This document shows positions 9,242-18,505 of a DNA stretch of 64,000 nt, one piece after another; the first letter of the stretch is position 1, and each line of letters begins with the position of its first letter. The stretch is from Cyclobacteriaceae bacterium (GTDB lineage: Bacteria; Bacteroidota; Bacteroidia; Cytophagales; Cyclobacteriaceae). Both the position numbers and the translations under genes were made by a program. The notes under the pieces were generated by a model that was not told where the DNA came from, did not search any database, and saw nothing but the letters and a program-made list of their open reading frames with translations. Location of the stretch: NCBI GenBank assembly GCA_027533395.1, contig JAPZUF010000002.1, positions 124,001 to 188,000 of the forward strand. Direction: 5' to 3'.

Positions 9242-10702
9242 ATGAAATTCTTATTCTGCTTATTTATCGCTTGTAGTCCTTTTGTATTGTTGGCACAAAG
9301 CAACGATATGCCACAAGATTTTCTTTCATCAACTTGGCATAAAGAGAGAAGAAACCAACTTCGAACTCAATTACCGGCAAAAAGTGTAGCTGTGTTTTTT
9401 GCTAACGCTGTCCGAAACAGAAGCAATGATGTAGATTATGTATACCACCAAGATCCAGATTTTTACTATCTAACCGGATACCGCGAACCAAACGCCTTGT
9501 TACTCATTTTTAAAGAGAAACAAATAGCAGAGAATGGAACAAGCTATGACGAAGTTATTTTCGTACAACCGAATAATCCTATCCGCGAGATGTGGACGGG
9601 CCGCAGATTAGGAAGTGTAGCAGCTAAAGAAAAATTAGGTTTGAACTTGGCTTTCAATAATTCAGCGTTTAAAAAATTTAAAATTGATTTTTCTTCCTTT
9701 AATGAAGTTCTGTTTTTTGATTTCTACAACGATGTTAGAAACGATGAACGCGATTCTTCTGATTTGTTTGATTTAATCGAACAGTTTAAGATGAAAGCCA
9801 ACTATCCGTCAACTAATACTTTAGAATTAAAAAGAGAGCTGCCACCAAACTTAAATACTAAAAAGCTAAGTGGCATCATGGATAACTTGCGTGGAATAAA
9901 AACAGTTGAAGAAATAGAAATGCTTCGAAAGGCTGTAACCATCTCTTGCTTAGGACAGAACGAAGTAATGAAAGCCATGCGTCCCGGTATGAGCGAGCGC
10001 GAAGTGCAAGGCATACACGAATATATATTCAAGCGTTATCAAGCTGAAGATGTAGGCTATCCATCCATTGTGGGAGGAGGACACAACGGTTGCATTTTGC
10101 ATTATATTGATAATTATAAACCAGCATTGAGCCCTAAAGAATTAATTCTGATGGATTTAGGTGCGGAGTATCATGGGTACACTGCGGATATTACACGTAC
10201 CATTCCGGTTGGAGGAGCTTTTTCAACGGAACAAAAATTAGTCTATGACTTAGTTTTAAAAGCTCAGGAAGCTGGCATGAAAGTTTGCAAAGAAGGAGTT
10301 GCCTTTGATAAAATTTATGCAGAGACTGCGAAGGTTATTTCGGCTGGTTTGGTAGAATTAGGAATAACAAAATCAGAAAGAGAGTATGGACAATATTATC
10401 CGCACGGCTGTTGTCACCATATAGGATTAGATGTACACGATAGAGGAAATTATGATGTATTGAAAGAAAATATGGTGATAACCATTGAGCCTGGCATATA
10501 CATCACCGATAAAAGTAAAGCAGACCCTAAATGGCATGGCATTGCTGTAAGAATTGAAGATGATTATTTGGTAACTAAAACAGGTTGTGAATTATTATCT
10601 GTTGTTGCACCTCGTACAACGGAAGCCATTGAAGCCATGATGAAACAAGCCAGTCCTTTTGATAGTTACGAGCTGCCAACTTTAGATGTGAAGAAAAGGT
10701 AA
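9242..10702 (+). CDS. Secreted aminopeptidase P-like metallopeptidase (M24B)
   Basis: A 486-residue exported Xaa-Pro aminopeptidase. A signal peptide spans about 1-19 (hydrophobic core ending VLLAQS). An aminopeptidase P N-terminal domain covers about 25-170, including the DPDFYYLTGYREP motif. The pita-bread catalytic domain follows with all five metal ligands in recognisable motifs: MDLGAEYHGYTADITRT (two Asp), HGCCHHIGLDVHD (His), ITIEPGIYI (Glu), and VRIEDDYLVT (Glu). It removes N-terminal residues ahead of proline and probably acts in the periplasm on peptides. Monocistronic, convergent with hemB. Confidence 0.94.
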   Translation: MKFLFCLFIACSPFVLLAQSNDMPQDFLSSTWHKERRNQLRTQLPAKSVAVFFANAVRNRSNDVDYVYHQDPDFYYLTGYREPNALLLIFKEKQIAENGTSYDEVIFVQPNNPIREMWTGRRLGSVAAKEKLGLNLAFNNSAFKKFKIDFSSFNEVLFFDFYNDVRNDERDSSDLFDLIEQFKMKANYPSTNTLELKRELPPNLNTKKLSGIMDNLRGIKTVEEIEMLRKAVTISCLGQNEVMKAMRPGMSEREVQGIHEYIFKRYQAEDVGYPSIVGGGHNGCILHYIDNYKPALSPKELILMDLGAEYHGYTADITRTIPVGGAFSTEQKLVYDLVLKAQEAGMKVCKEGVAFDKIYAETAKVISAGLVELGITKSEREYGQYYPHGCCHHIGLDVHDRGNYDVLKENMVITIEPGIYITDKSKADPKWHGIAVRIEDDYLVTKTGCELLSVVAPRTTEAIEAMMKQASPFDSYELPTLDVKKR

Positions 10703-10791
10703 ATCTAGTAATTGGTTGTTCGTTTTTGAATTGTTATTGTAGATACGAATACATAAAATCGATTTACCATTAACCAACAACGAACAACTTT

Positions 10792-11769
10792 TTATTTCTT
10801 CTGTTCGGCAAACTCTTTCGCAAAATAAGTTAAGATAACATCTGCTCCAGCGCGTTTGATAGAGAGTAAAATTTCATTCATCACACGGTTACCATCTAGC
10901 CATTTTTTTTCTTCAGCTGCTTTTACCATTGCATATTCTCCACTTACATTATAAGCAGCAACAGGCAAGTTTGTTTGCTTTTTTATCTGATGGATAATAT
11001 CTAAATAAGAAAGAGCGGGTTTTACCATCAAAAAATCTGCGCCTTCGTGTTCATCTAAACTTGCTTCAATTAACGCTTCGCGTGCATTGGCTGGATCCAT
11101 TTGGTAGGTTTTCTTATCACCAAATTTTGGTGCAGAATCTAATGCATCGCGAAATGGATTATAAAAACCACTAGCATATTTAGCCGTGTAACTCATGATG
11201 GAAACATCTGTAAAGCCATTTTCATCTAATGCCTTTCTAATATATCCTACACGGCCATCCATCATATCAGAAGGACCAATGATATCGATACCGGTTGCTG
11301 CTTGTGCAACGGCCATCTTACCTAAGATATCGAGTGTTTTATCGTTAATTATTTTTCCATCTTCTACTAAGCCATCATGTCCATCAGAGGAATAGGGATC
11401 CATCGCTACGTCTGTCATGATGCAAGCTTCAGGAAATTGTTTTTTAATTTCTTTTAATGCCTTTAGATAAAAGAAATTTTGGTCGTAACTTTTTGTTGCA
11501 AATTTATCTTTTAAGTGATCTTCAACAGCAGGAAAAACATCAAAAGCCTTTATGCCCAACTTGAGGCAATATTCAATTTCTTTCAACATTAAATCGAGAG
11601 AAAGCCTGTAAATGCCAGGCATAGAATCAACTGCGATTTTTTTTTGTTGACCATCAATTAGAAAAAGGGGAAACAATAAATCGTTAACACTTACTTCGGT
11701 TTCTCTGATCAAGGAGCGAATGGCTTCACTCTTTCTGTTTCTTCTTGGTCTGCGAATAATTAAATCCAT
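10792..11769 (-). CDS. hemB: Porphobilinogen synthase (delta-aminolevulinic acid dehydratase)
   Basis: A 325-residue haem-biosynthesis enzyme that condenses two 5-aminolevulinates to porphobilinogen. The two substrate lysines are in MSYTAKYASGFYNPFRDA (about 197) and FLMVKPALSYLD (about 249, Schiff base). The metal loop reads DVAMDPYSSDGHDG, so the zinc-binding cysteines are replaced by Ala/Asp, as in the Mg-dependent, non-zinc class. Its ATG abuts the stop of the upstream exported-protein gene with no gap, so it is the last gene of a TetR-exported protein-hemB operon. Confidence 0.97.
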   Translation of the reverse strand: MDLIIRRPRRNRKSEAIRSLIRETEVSVNDLLFPLFLIDGQQKKIAVDSMPGIYRLSLDLMLKEIEYCLKLGIKAFDVFPAVEDHLKDKFATKSYDQNFFYLKALKEIKKQFPEACIMTDVAMDPYSSDGHDGLVEDGKIINDKTLDILGKMAVAQAATGIDIIGPSDMMDGRVGYIRKALDENGFTDVSIMSYTAKYASGFYNPFRDALDSAPKFGDKKTYQMDPANAREALIEASLDEHEGADFLMVKPALSYLDIIHQIKKQTNLPVAAYNVSGEYAMVKAAEEKKWLDGNRVMNEILLSIKRAGADVILTYFAKEFAEQKK

Positions 11770-12363
11770 TTATTTAACACTATCAAGCGACACAATTTCT
11801 TTGCTATTGATATAGGCTTTGGCTTTAGGGAAAAACGTTTCAATTTCCTTATAACTAAACGTTACTTGCTTTCCGATTAATAACTTTGGATTTTCTTTAT
11901 AGTCGTCAGATCCGTTAAAGTATCCGTACCACAATAGTTTATGTTCTTTTCCGGAATCTTCCCGAACAACAAAGGTTAAAAGTGTTCCATCTTCTATCGC
12001 TTTTACCTTTCCTGTAACTTGAAGCAAGGCAACTTTTTCAGGAACATTTACTGTTTCTTCATTCATAAAAGCCTGAAAAACCTGTGGACAAACACCTGCC
12101 ATGCGAATTCCGACCTGTTGGCCATATGATTCCATAGCTCGTTCATCTGTAATTTCAATATCAACTTTATTTTTATTGATGCTTTCGAGCATACACAAAC
12201 CCAAAGCCATTTCTAATTCTTGTCGACTTGGATTCTGTAAGTTTCTTTTAGCAATACAATCGCATGTTTCGGTAGCGATTACTTTATACATGTCATCTTG
12301 TGCAAACAACGATGTAACACAAAATGCAGTAGAAATTGTAAGTAGGAGGATGTGTTTTTTCAT
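11770..12363 (-). CDS. Exported protein of unknown function, upstream of hemB
   Basis: A 197-residue protein with a signal peptide (about 1-21, ending TSLFAQ). The mature part has an N-terminal helical region with conserved-looking cysteines (ETCDCIAKRN, LGLCMLES, AGVCPQVF) and a C-terminal beta-rich half with TGKVKAIEDGTLLTFVVRED, resembling an OB-type strand pattern. The four Cys could pair in the periplasm. I do not recognise a characterised family. The gene lies between a TetR regulator (12-base gap) and hemB (no gap), on one likely transcript. Confidence 0.75.
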   Translation of the reverse strand: MKKHILLLTISTAFCVTSLFAQDDMYKVIATETCDCIAKRNLQNPSRQELEMALGLCMLESINKNKVDIEITDERAMESYGQQVGIRMAGVCPQVFQAFMNEETVNVPEKVALLQVTGKVKAIEDGTLLTFVVREDSGKEHKLLWYGYFNGSDDYKENPKLLIGKQVTFSYKEIETFFPKAKAYINSKEIVSLDSVK

Positions 12364-12375
12364 CCTGCAATTTAA

Positions 12376-13089
12376 TCATTTCTGCTGACGCAAAATACCA
12401 TTGTCAGCCATGTTATGATAAAGTGTTCCTAAAATGAGTGACTGTAAAAAATGAAATATCTCTGTTTCGTCTTTCTCTTTCCCAAAATCTGTTAAAGAAG
12501 GTAGGTGGTGCATAAAAAAATGCTGTTGATGCGTCATTTCCAATACAGTGCTTGCTAAAGAACGACAATACCTGTATTCATTGTTAAGCTGTGAAAAAAT
12601 ACCAGCCATTCTTGCACATAAATCTTTGTAGGGTTTAAAAAGCAGTTGCTGATTATCTTCAGTAACATGATTGGTTAGGTAAGATTTAGCACTTTCTTTA
12701 ATAATTAGACTTCTTAAAACATTTCTATCTAAAGTCGGCCCCCCAAATAAATCCGTGTTTTGTTGATGCAACAATATTCTCAAAGTGATTTCAATCTTTT
12801 GCTCAACATGATCAAGTGAACTGGTCTGTACCATTATCTGATACTCCATCCAACGCCAATACCAATTCACCAAATACAATAAAAGCCTGTGTTTGTTTTC
12901 GAAATAACGGTATATGCTCGATTCATTGGTGTTTAGCTCGGATGCCAGTTTCTTAAATGTAAATTCCTCTAGTCCTATTTTTTCAATCATTACGGCACCT
13001 TGCTGAATAATTCTTCTTCCTAAATCGCTAACTGACGGATCGCGCAAGTAGAGCTTTTCGTTTAATTGAATTTGAATCTGCCACGACAT
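12376..13089 (-). CDS. TetR family transcriptional regulator
   Basis: A 237-residue regulator with an N-terminal helix-turn-helix: IEKIGLEEFTFKKLASELN, then TNESSIYRYFENKHRLLLYL as recognition helix and the usual Y-F-x-N/S-K motif. A ligand-binding C-terminal domain, unrecognised in detail, follows. The start is set at the ATG at 13089 (MSWQIQIQLNEK), because the longer frame would start at a TTG inside the -7 promoter element at 13114-13121. It heads a minus-strand operon with an exported protein and hemB, and is divergent from isocitrate dehydrogenase, whose promoter shares the same 104 bases. Confidence 0.88.
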   Translation of the reverse strand: MSWQIQIQLNEKLYLRDPSVSDLGRRIIQQGAVMIEKIGLEEFTFKKLASELNTNESSIYRYFENKHRLLLYLVNWYWRWMEYQIMVQTSSLDHVEQKIEITLRILLHQQNTDLFGGPTLDRNVLRSLIIKESAKSYLTNHVTEDNQQLLFKPYKDLCARMAGIFSQLNNEYRYCRSLASTVLEMTHQQHFFMHHLPSLTDFGKEKDETEIFHFLQSLILGTLYHNMADNGILRQQK

Positions 13090-13113
13090 AAACCGCGTTT
13101 TTAAGGTAAAAAG

Positions 13114-13121
13114 CAAAGTTA
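13114..13121 (-). promoter_or_regulatory. -7 promoter element (TAACTTTG) for the TetR-hemB operon
   Basis: On the minus strand TAACTTTG fits TAnnTTTG exactly, 24 bases before the ATG at 13089. It decides the TetR start, since the alternative TTG start lies inside this element. Confidence 0.6.
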
Positions 13122-13148
13122 TGCAAATCTTTTAAACATAAAACTATA

Positions 13149-13166
13149 ACTATCGTATATAATAGT
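13149..13166. promoter_or_regulatory. Imperfect 18-bp palindrome, possible TetR operator
   Basis: ACTAT, 8 bases, ATAGT with a partly symmetric TATA core sits between the divergent tetR and isocitrate dehydrogenase starts. The size suits a TetR dimer, but the sequence is AT-rich and could be chance. Confidence 0.25.
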
Positions 13167-13193
13167 ATTACTTTTACATAAAATATAAACCGA

Positions 13194-14642
13194 ATGACAA
13201 ACACGAAAAAAACCATTACTGTGGCCTATGGCGATGGTATTGGACCTGAAATTATGGAGGCTACGCTGGAGATCCTCCACGCTGCAGGCGCGCAGTTGGA
13301 TTTTGATGTGATAGAAATTGGTGAAAAAGTGTACCTGCAAGGTAACACGGCCGGTATTCCGGAAGCTGCCTGGGAATCGCTCAGAAAAACAAAGGTTTTT
13401 CTAAAAGCCCCCATCACAACCCCACAAGGTGGTGGCTACAAAAGTTTAAATGTAACAATGCGTAAAATGTTAGGTCTCTATGCTAACGTTAGACCATGTG
13501 TTACTTACTATCCTTTCGTAGATACCAAACATCCTATTATGGATGTGGTCATCATCCGCGAAAACGAAGAAGATTTGTATGCTGGAATCGAACACCAACA
13601 AACAGATGAAGTGGTGCAGTGTTTGAAACTCATCAGCAGACCGGGTTGCGAAAAAATTGTTCGTTATGCTTTTGAGTATGCTCATCAATACGGTAGAAAG
13701 AAAGTAACATGCTTTACTAAAGATAACATCATGAAAATGACTGATGGGCTTTTCCGTAAAGTATTTGAAGAAGTAGCTTTAGAATATCCACACATCGAAC
13801 ACGAACATTGGATCATTGATATCGGAACTGCTATGTTAGCCGATACACCTGAAAAGTTCGATGTAATTGTAACGCCTAATTTATATGGAGACATTATTAG
13901 CGATGTGGCTGCTCAAATCACAGGTTCAGTAGGTATAGCAGGTTCAGCTAACATTGGGGAGCATTGCGCTATGTTCGAAGCCATTCATGGTTCTGCACCT
14001 AAAATTGCGGGTATGAATAAAGCTAATCCTTCAGGTTTATTGCTGGCGGCAGTGCAGATGTTGATTCATATCGACCAACCTGAAATAGCTGCTAAAATTC
14101 ACAACGCTTGGCTGGCAACTATCGAGCAAGGAATGCATACTGCTGATATTTATAAAGCTGGAACGAGTAAACAAGAAGTAACTACAAAAGAGTTTACGAA
14201 AGCAGTGTTGGCTAATCTAGGAAACAAACCGAATAAACTCGCAGCTGTTAATTACGAAAATGCAAAGAAACCAATTGAAGTGAAACTAAAAGAGAAACCA
14301 GTAGCGAAAAAGGAAACGGTTGGTGTTGATATTTTCTTGCACTGGAAAAAAGGTTCACCAGAACAATTAGGCAACACCCTGAAAGAAGTTGCAAAAAATG
14401 GTTTGTCTTTGAACATGATTACTAATAGAGGTGTGAAAGTATATCCGGGTGGCATACCTGAAACATTCTGTACCGATCATTGGAGATGTAGATTTACCAC
14501 ACAAGATTTTCAATCTGTTTCTTACAAAGAGATTATGGAACTGATGGATAAAGTAAACACACTTGGTTTTGATATTGTGAAAACAGAAAACCTCTGCACG
14601 TTTGATGGTAAACCTGCTTTCTCGTTAGGACAAGGACAGTAA
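13194..14642 (+). CDS. icd: Isocitrate dehydrogenase, Thermus-type with C-terminal extension
   Basis: A 482-residue TCA-cycle enzyme converting isocitrate to 2-oxoglutarate. The isopropylmalate/isocitrate dehydrogenase core fills about residues 1-335: YGDGIGPEIM, the substrate arginines in TMRKMLGLYANVRP, IIRENEEDLYAGIEH, the metal-binding NLYGDIISDVAA, and EAIHGSAPKIAG. A linker rich in Lys/Pro then leads to an extra domain of about 120 residues, as in Thermus/Rickettsia-type enzymes of about 480-500 residues. Cofactor preference (NAD or NADP) is not decided. Divergent from the TetR operon, and the DUF6671 gene starts 1 base after its stop. Confidence 0.92.
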   Translation: MTNTKKTITVAYGDGIGPEIMEATLEILHAAGAQLDFDVIEIGEKVYLQGNTAGIPEAAWESLRKTKVFLKAPITTPQGGGYKSLNVTMRKMLGLYANVRPCVTYYPFVDTKHPIMDVVIIRENEEDLYAGIEHQQTDEVVQCLKLISRPGCEKIVRYAFEYAHQYGRKKVTCFTKDNIMKMTDGLFRKVFEEVALEYPHIEHEHWIIDIGTAMLADTPEKFDVIVTPNLYGDIISDVAAQITGSVGIAGSANIGEHCAMFEAIHGSAPKIAGMNKANPSGLLLAAVQMLIHIDQPEIAAKIHNAWLATIEQGMHTADIYKAGTSKQEVTTKEFTKAVLANLGNKPNKLAAVNYENAKKPIEVKLKEKPVAKKETVGVDIFLHWKKGSPEQLGNTLKEVAKNGLSLNMITNRGVKVYPGGIPETFCTDHWRCRFTTQDFQSVSYKEIMELMDKVNTLGFDIVKTENLCTFDGKPAFSLGQGQ

Positions 14643-14643
14643 T

Positions 14644-15471
14644 TTGGAATTTTTTAAAAACAGAAACATCATTATTGCCTCCAGCCACCAAAAACACAAA
14701 GTGATACAACCACTTGTGGAAGGTAAGCTGGAGGCAATCTGTATTATACCCGAGCGTTACAATACAGACAGGTTCGGTACATTCTCCGGTGAAATTGAAA
14801 GAGATGCAGATGCCATCACAACACTCCGAAAGAAGATAAACACAGCCTTAGATGAATTTAATGTAGATGTCGGCATAGGAAGCGAAGGTTCATTTGGGCC
14901 GCATCCTTTTTTACCCCTTACACCAGCCGATGAAGAGTTGGTGATGCTAATAGATAGAAAAAATAATTTTGAAATAGGTGCGACTTACCTGACAGAAGAA
15001 ACAAACTACACACAACGAATTATCCATACAATAGAAGAACTAAAGCAATTTGCTGATGCAGTGCAGTTTCCTTCGCATGCTTTAATTGCCAAAACTGAAG
15101 AAGGAATTGTGATAAAAAAAGGAATTGATAATTGGCATGATTTATTGCAAATAGCAACCCGACAAGATTTAGGGAGAAATGCTCTGTGTGTAGAAACAGA
15201 TATGCGTGCTATGCATAACCCAACACGCATGAAAGCCATTGAAAAGGCAACACAGTTGTTGATGGATAAAATTTTAACAACTTGCCCTAATTGTGATGCA
15301 CCCGGTTTTGAAGTAAAAGAAAAAATTCAAGGATTATCATGTTCATGGTGTGGAACTCCAACTCAATTAGTAAAAAGTTTAATTAGAAAATGTTGGCGAT
15401 GCCAACATACTGTTATTGAAGAAAAAATAGAAAAAGCTCCACCGCAATATTGTGAAGTTTGTAATCCATAA
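14644..15471 (+). CDS. DUF6671-like protein with two C-terminal zinc ribbons
   Basis: A 275-residue soluble protein starting at TTG one base after the isocitrate dehydrogenase stop, so translation is probably coupled. The N-terminal about 200 residues (NIIIASSHQKHKVIQPLVEG, then GIGSEGSFGPHP and NALCVETDMRAMHNPTRM) match what I know as the DUF6671 family. The C-terminus has two four-cysteine clusters: CPNC with CSWC, and CWRC with CEVC, each a probable zinc ribbon. Function unknown. The conserved acidic/His residues in NALCVETDMRAMHNP suggest an active or metal site, but this is inference. Confidence 0.75.
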   Translation: MEFFKNRNIIIASSHQKHKVIQPLVEGKLEAICIIPERYNTDRFGTFSGEIERDADAITTLRKKINTALDEFNVDVGIGSEGSFGPHPFLPLTPADEELVMLIDRKNNFEIGATYLTEETNYTQRIIHTIEELKQFADAVQFPSHALIAKTEEGIVIKKGIDNWHDLLQIATRQDLGRNALCVETDMRAMHNPTRMKAIEKATQLLMDKILTTCPNCDAPGFEVKEKIQGLSCSWCGTPTQLVKSLIRKCWRCQHTVIEEKIEKAPPQYCEVCNP

Positions 15472-15635
15472 AGAAAATTGAATAGTTTTAGTTTAACTAG
15501 ATTAGCCTAACGCTTTGTCGAGGAAATTAATCTGATAGATCAAGATTTATAGTGCCGAATCAAAAAGTAAACGCATCCATTCTAATAGAAACCTTTTAGT
15601 TGATTATTTCCACTACTGTGGAAATAAAAAGCGTG

Positions 15636-15674
15636 TAAAAAAAGCAGGTCATGTTAACTTACATGACCTGCTTT
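15636..15674 (-). terminator. Strong terminator hairpin of the MacB-type permease gene
   Basis: AAAGCAGGTCATGT and ACATGACCTGCTTT form a perfect 14-bp stem with a 6-base loop (15641-15674). On the minus strand it is followed by a run of T, fitting termination of the gene ending at 15721. The rest of 15472-15720 shows no gene. Confidence 0.85.
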
Positions 15675-15720
15675 ATTTCGGTTGATAAAAATTTAGTTCT
15701 CTAAAAAATCAAAACAAATA

Positions 15721-16986
15721 TTAATTAGAACGAATCGCAGCTACCGGATCTAACCTGGCTGCCATCGCTGCCGGAACAATACCGGAAACTAAACCAATAA
15801 CTGTAGATACGCCTAATCCCAATACTATATTTTTAAGGGTAAGTACCACCTCTAAACTTCCCATAGGAATAAAGGTGATAAACCATACCAAAACCAAACC
15901 ACCTAATCCACCGATCAAGCTCAAGAAGATGGCTTCAAACAAAAATTGAAATAAGATAAAGTAGTTTTTCGCACCCAAAGATTTTTGTAAACCAATGATG
16001 CTCGTTCTTTCTTTCACAGAAACAAACATGATGTTAGCAATACCAAATCCACCTACTAAAATAGAGAAACCACCAATTACCCAACCAGCCAAACCAACCA
16101 CATCAAACAAACTTCCAATTACATTGGCAATGGCTTCTGGTCTGTTTAAAGCAAAGTTATCTTTCTCTGTTGGTTTCAAGCCACGCCTTACGCGCAAGTT
16201 GCCTCGTAATTCATTTTCTAATTCAACTAAGCCAATGTCTGTTTCTTTTCCTTTGATACCGATACTCGATCCAATTTCATTCCATCTACCTGTCCCGGTC
16301 ATGTATAAACCTCTGAAAGCTTTGTAAGGAATGACGCACGCATAGTCATTACTTGGAGTTCCGATAAAACTTTCTCCTTCTTTCTTTACAACACCAATTA
16401 CAATGTATTTCAGATTTTTGATTTTTACTTCCTTCCCTACTGCATCTTCGCCATTTGGAAACAAAGCGTTGGCCACTTCTGCGCCCAATAAAACTACGTT
16501 TCTACCGCCCTCTAATTCATCTAAAGTAAAGTAACGACCACTAGATACATCCACTTCAAAAATCTTATCATAATTTTCGCTTCCACCCACTAACATGATT
16601 TGCCCAATGGAATTGCTATTTCTTCTAATAACCATGTTACCTTTTCTGGCCAGTATGGCGATGGCATCAGCGTGTTTTAAATTAGCTTGAAAAAACTTGT
16701 ATTCGCTATAACTTGGATTAGGCCTTCTCCAAAATTCCCACCATTTATATTCTCCATTGTTATCTGCTGTGTAGGGCCACTTATCAACGTACACTACGCC
16801 AGTTCCTAAAAAGTTAAAGCTGTCTTTTATGTTTTTTTCCAGAGAATCTACAATAGTAAGCACGGCAATAATGGCAAAAATGCCTACTGTTACGCCAAGT
16901 AAAGATAAAATCGTTCTGAGCAGGTTAGAGCGCAAGGCTTTTGCTGCAAAACGGAAACTTTCGAATATCTGAGTGATAACAAACAT
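15721..16986 (-). CDS. MacB-type ABC transporter permease (single FtsX unit)
   Basis: A 421-residue permease with the four-TM MacB layout. TM1 is at about 28-50 after RFAAKALRSNLLRTILSLLGVTVG. A periplasmic MacB-PCD domain spans about 50-280. Three TMs sit in the last 150 residues, with the FtsX signature FVSVKERTSIIGLQKSLGAKN and the MacB-like ending GIVPAAMAARLDPVAAIR. Related proteins export lipoproteins, antibiotics or peptides with an ATPase subunit, which is not adjacent here. The start at 16986 (MFVITQIFESFRF) is more typical than the upstream 17013. Divergent from queA. Confidence 0.92.
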   Translation of the reverse strand: MFVITQIFESFRFAAKALRSNLLRTILSLLGVTVGIFAIIAVLTIVDSLEKNIKDSFNFLGTGVVYVDKWPYTADNNGEYKWWEFWRRPNPSYSEYKFFQANLKHADAIAILARKGNMVIRRNSNSIGQIMLVGGSENYDKIFEVDVSSGRYFTLDELEGGRNVVLLGAEVANALFPNGEDAVGKEVKIKNLKYIVIGVVKKEGESFIGTPSNDYACVIPYKAFRGLYMTGTGRWNEIGSSIGIKGKETDIGLVELENELRGNLRVRRGLKPTEKDNFALNRPEAIANVIGSLFDVVGLAGWVIGGFSILVGGFGIANIMFVSVKERTSIIGLQKSLGAKNYFILFQFLFEAIFLSLIGGLGGLVLVWFITFIPMGSLEVVLTLKNIVLGLGVSTVIGLVSGIVPAAMAARLDPVAAIRSN

Positions 16987-17092
16987 GGTAATTAGGTCGG
17001 CATAAATAGCCAATAATTACGCTTATGACTCTTTTCTTAAACATTTTGTTACAAAATTTTAAGAATGGAGTACCAATCGGGCATTGTCGCCT

Positions 17093-17100
17093 TATTTTTG
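17093..17100 (+). promoter_or_regulatory. -7 promoter element (TATTTTTG) for queA
   Basis: TATTTTTG matches TAnnTTTG, about 34 bases before the queA start. No good -33 element is seen at the expected spacing. Confidence 0.45.
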
Positions 17101-17134
17101 CGACTTCATTTAAATTTAATCTAGCCCGTAAGCT

Positions 17135-18181
17135 ATGAAACTTTCAGAATTCAAATTCGAACTACCCCTAAACCTTATTGCGAATGATCCGGCCGAAAAC
17201 CGCGATGAATCCAAGCTAATGGTAGTTCACCGTGACTCAGGTAAAATTGAGCACAAAATGTTTAAAGATGTTGTCGATTATTTCGATGATGGTGATGTAA
17301 TGGTGGCCAATGATACCATGGTGTTTCCGGCTAGGTTGTATGGACGCAAAGAAAAGACAGGAGCAAAAATCGAAGTTTTTTTATTGCGTGAACTTAATGC
17401 AGACATGCATTTGTGGGATGTTTTGGTTGATCCTGCCCGTAAAATTCGAGTTGGTAACAAATTGTATTTTGGCAATGGCGATTTAGTAGCTGAAGTAATT
17501 GACAATACTACATCTCGTGGCCGAACCATTCGCTTTTTATTTGATGGTACTTCTGCCGACTTTGATAAGGTGATTGAAACTTTAGGCGAAACTCCGCTGC
17601 CTAAATACATCAAAAGAAAAGTAAAGCCAGAAGATAAAGATCGCTTCCAAACTATTTTTGCAAAAAATAAAGGAGCTGTTTCTGCACCAACTGCCGGTAT
17701 GCACTTTACGCGTCAATTAGTAAAACGTTTACAGCTTAAAGGTGTGGAAATGTCTACAATTACTTTGCACATCGGTTTAGGAACTTTCCGACAGGTTGAT
17801 GTGGAGGATTTAACGAAGCACAAAATGGATTCCGAGAATTTTGTTGTGCCTGAGGAAACAGTAAACATCGTAAACAAAGCATTGGATAATCGAAATAAAG
17901 TATGCGCGATTGGAACCACCACCATGCGAAGTTTAGAGTCGGCTGTATCTGCTAACAATAGATTAAAAGCTAAAGATGGTTGGACTGACAAATTCATCTT
18001 TCCACCTTATGATTTTAAAATCTGCAATGCCATGATCACCAACTTTCATCAACCAGAATCTACCTTGTTGATGATGACTGCCGCTTTTGGTGGTTATGAT
18101 TTGATTATGGAAGCTTACAACGTTGCTAAGAAAGAAAAATACAAGTTCTTAACTTATGGCGATGCCATGTTGATTATTTAA
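17135..18181 (+). CDS. queA: S-adenosylmethionine:tRNA ribosyltransferase-isomerase
   Basis: A 348-residue enzyme of queuosine synthesis that transfers the ribosyl moiety of SAM to preQ1 in tRNA. It has the family start [16 protein letters not shown], then [66 protein letters not shown] and [13 protein letters not shown]. All these conserved blocks are present and the length is normal. Monocistronic with its own terminator at 18200-18230. Confidence 0.97.
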   Translation: MKLSEFKFELPLNLIANDPAENRDESKLMVVHRDSGKIEHKMFKDVVDYFDDGDVMVANDTMVFPARLYGRKEKTGAKIEVFLLRELNADMHLWDVLVDPARKIRVGNKLYFGNGDLVAEVIDNTTSRGRTIRFLFDGTSADFDKVIETLGETPLPKYIKRKVKPEDKDRFQTIFAKNKGAVSAPTAGMHFTRQLVKRLQLKGVEMSTITLHIGLGTFRQVDVEDLTKHKMDSENFVVPEETVNIVNKALDNRNKVCAIGTTTMRSLESAVSANNRLKAKDGWTDKFIFPPYDFKICNAMITNFHQPESTLLMMTAAFGGYDLIMEAYNVAKKEKYKFLTYGDAMLII

Positions 18182-18199
18182 ACACAAACAGATAATGAA

Positions 18200-18230
18200 A
18201 AAGGGAAGTATTTACTTCCCTTTTTTTATG
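18200..18230 (+). terminator. queA terminator
   Basis: AAAGGGAAGT, loop ATTT, ACTTCCCTTT forms a 10-bp perfect stem followed by seven T. Its A-rich left flank could also serve the opposing gene that ends at 18232. Confidence 0.85.
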
Positions 18231-18231
18231 T

Positions 18232-18483
18232 TCATTTATTTGCTTTGATGAAATAAACAAAAAGATACACCACTACCGGATAAATTAGAAAGTAAACCAT
18301 GCTAAATGGTATAATCCTGAAAATCATGGCGACAGGCACACCCAACAATAAAATGCCTGTTGTTAAAACTAACAATCTTTTACTCGGTTTTATATCTTGT
18401 TGAATAACCTGTAACAACTGATATACTAAAAAAGTAATGGCGGCCACATTAAAGGCGATGATAAGAAATCGGAAGAGAATCAT
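18232..18483 (-). CDS. Small integral membrane protein of unknown function
   Basis: An 83-residue protein with three hydrophobic segments (about 4-24, 37-54, 58-78) joined by short basic loops (QQDIKPSKR). No family recognised. It is divergent from ispD, with only 22 bases between starts, and convergent with queA, whose terminator overlaps its end region. The clean start and codon pattern make it a likely real gene. Confidence 0.65.
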   Translation of the reverse strand: MILFRFLIIAFNVAAITFLVYQLLQVIQQDIKPSKRLLVLTTGILLLGVPVAMIFRIIPFSMVYFLIYPVVVYLFVYFIKANK

Positions 18484-18505
18484 AATGTTGTAATTTCGTA
18501 AAAAA

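Noticed and set aside
13090-13116. Longer TetR frame starting at TTG 13116
   Set aside because: The TTG is inside the TAACTTTG promoter element, so it cannot be translated from that promoter.
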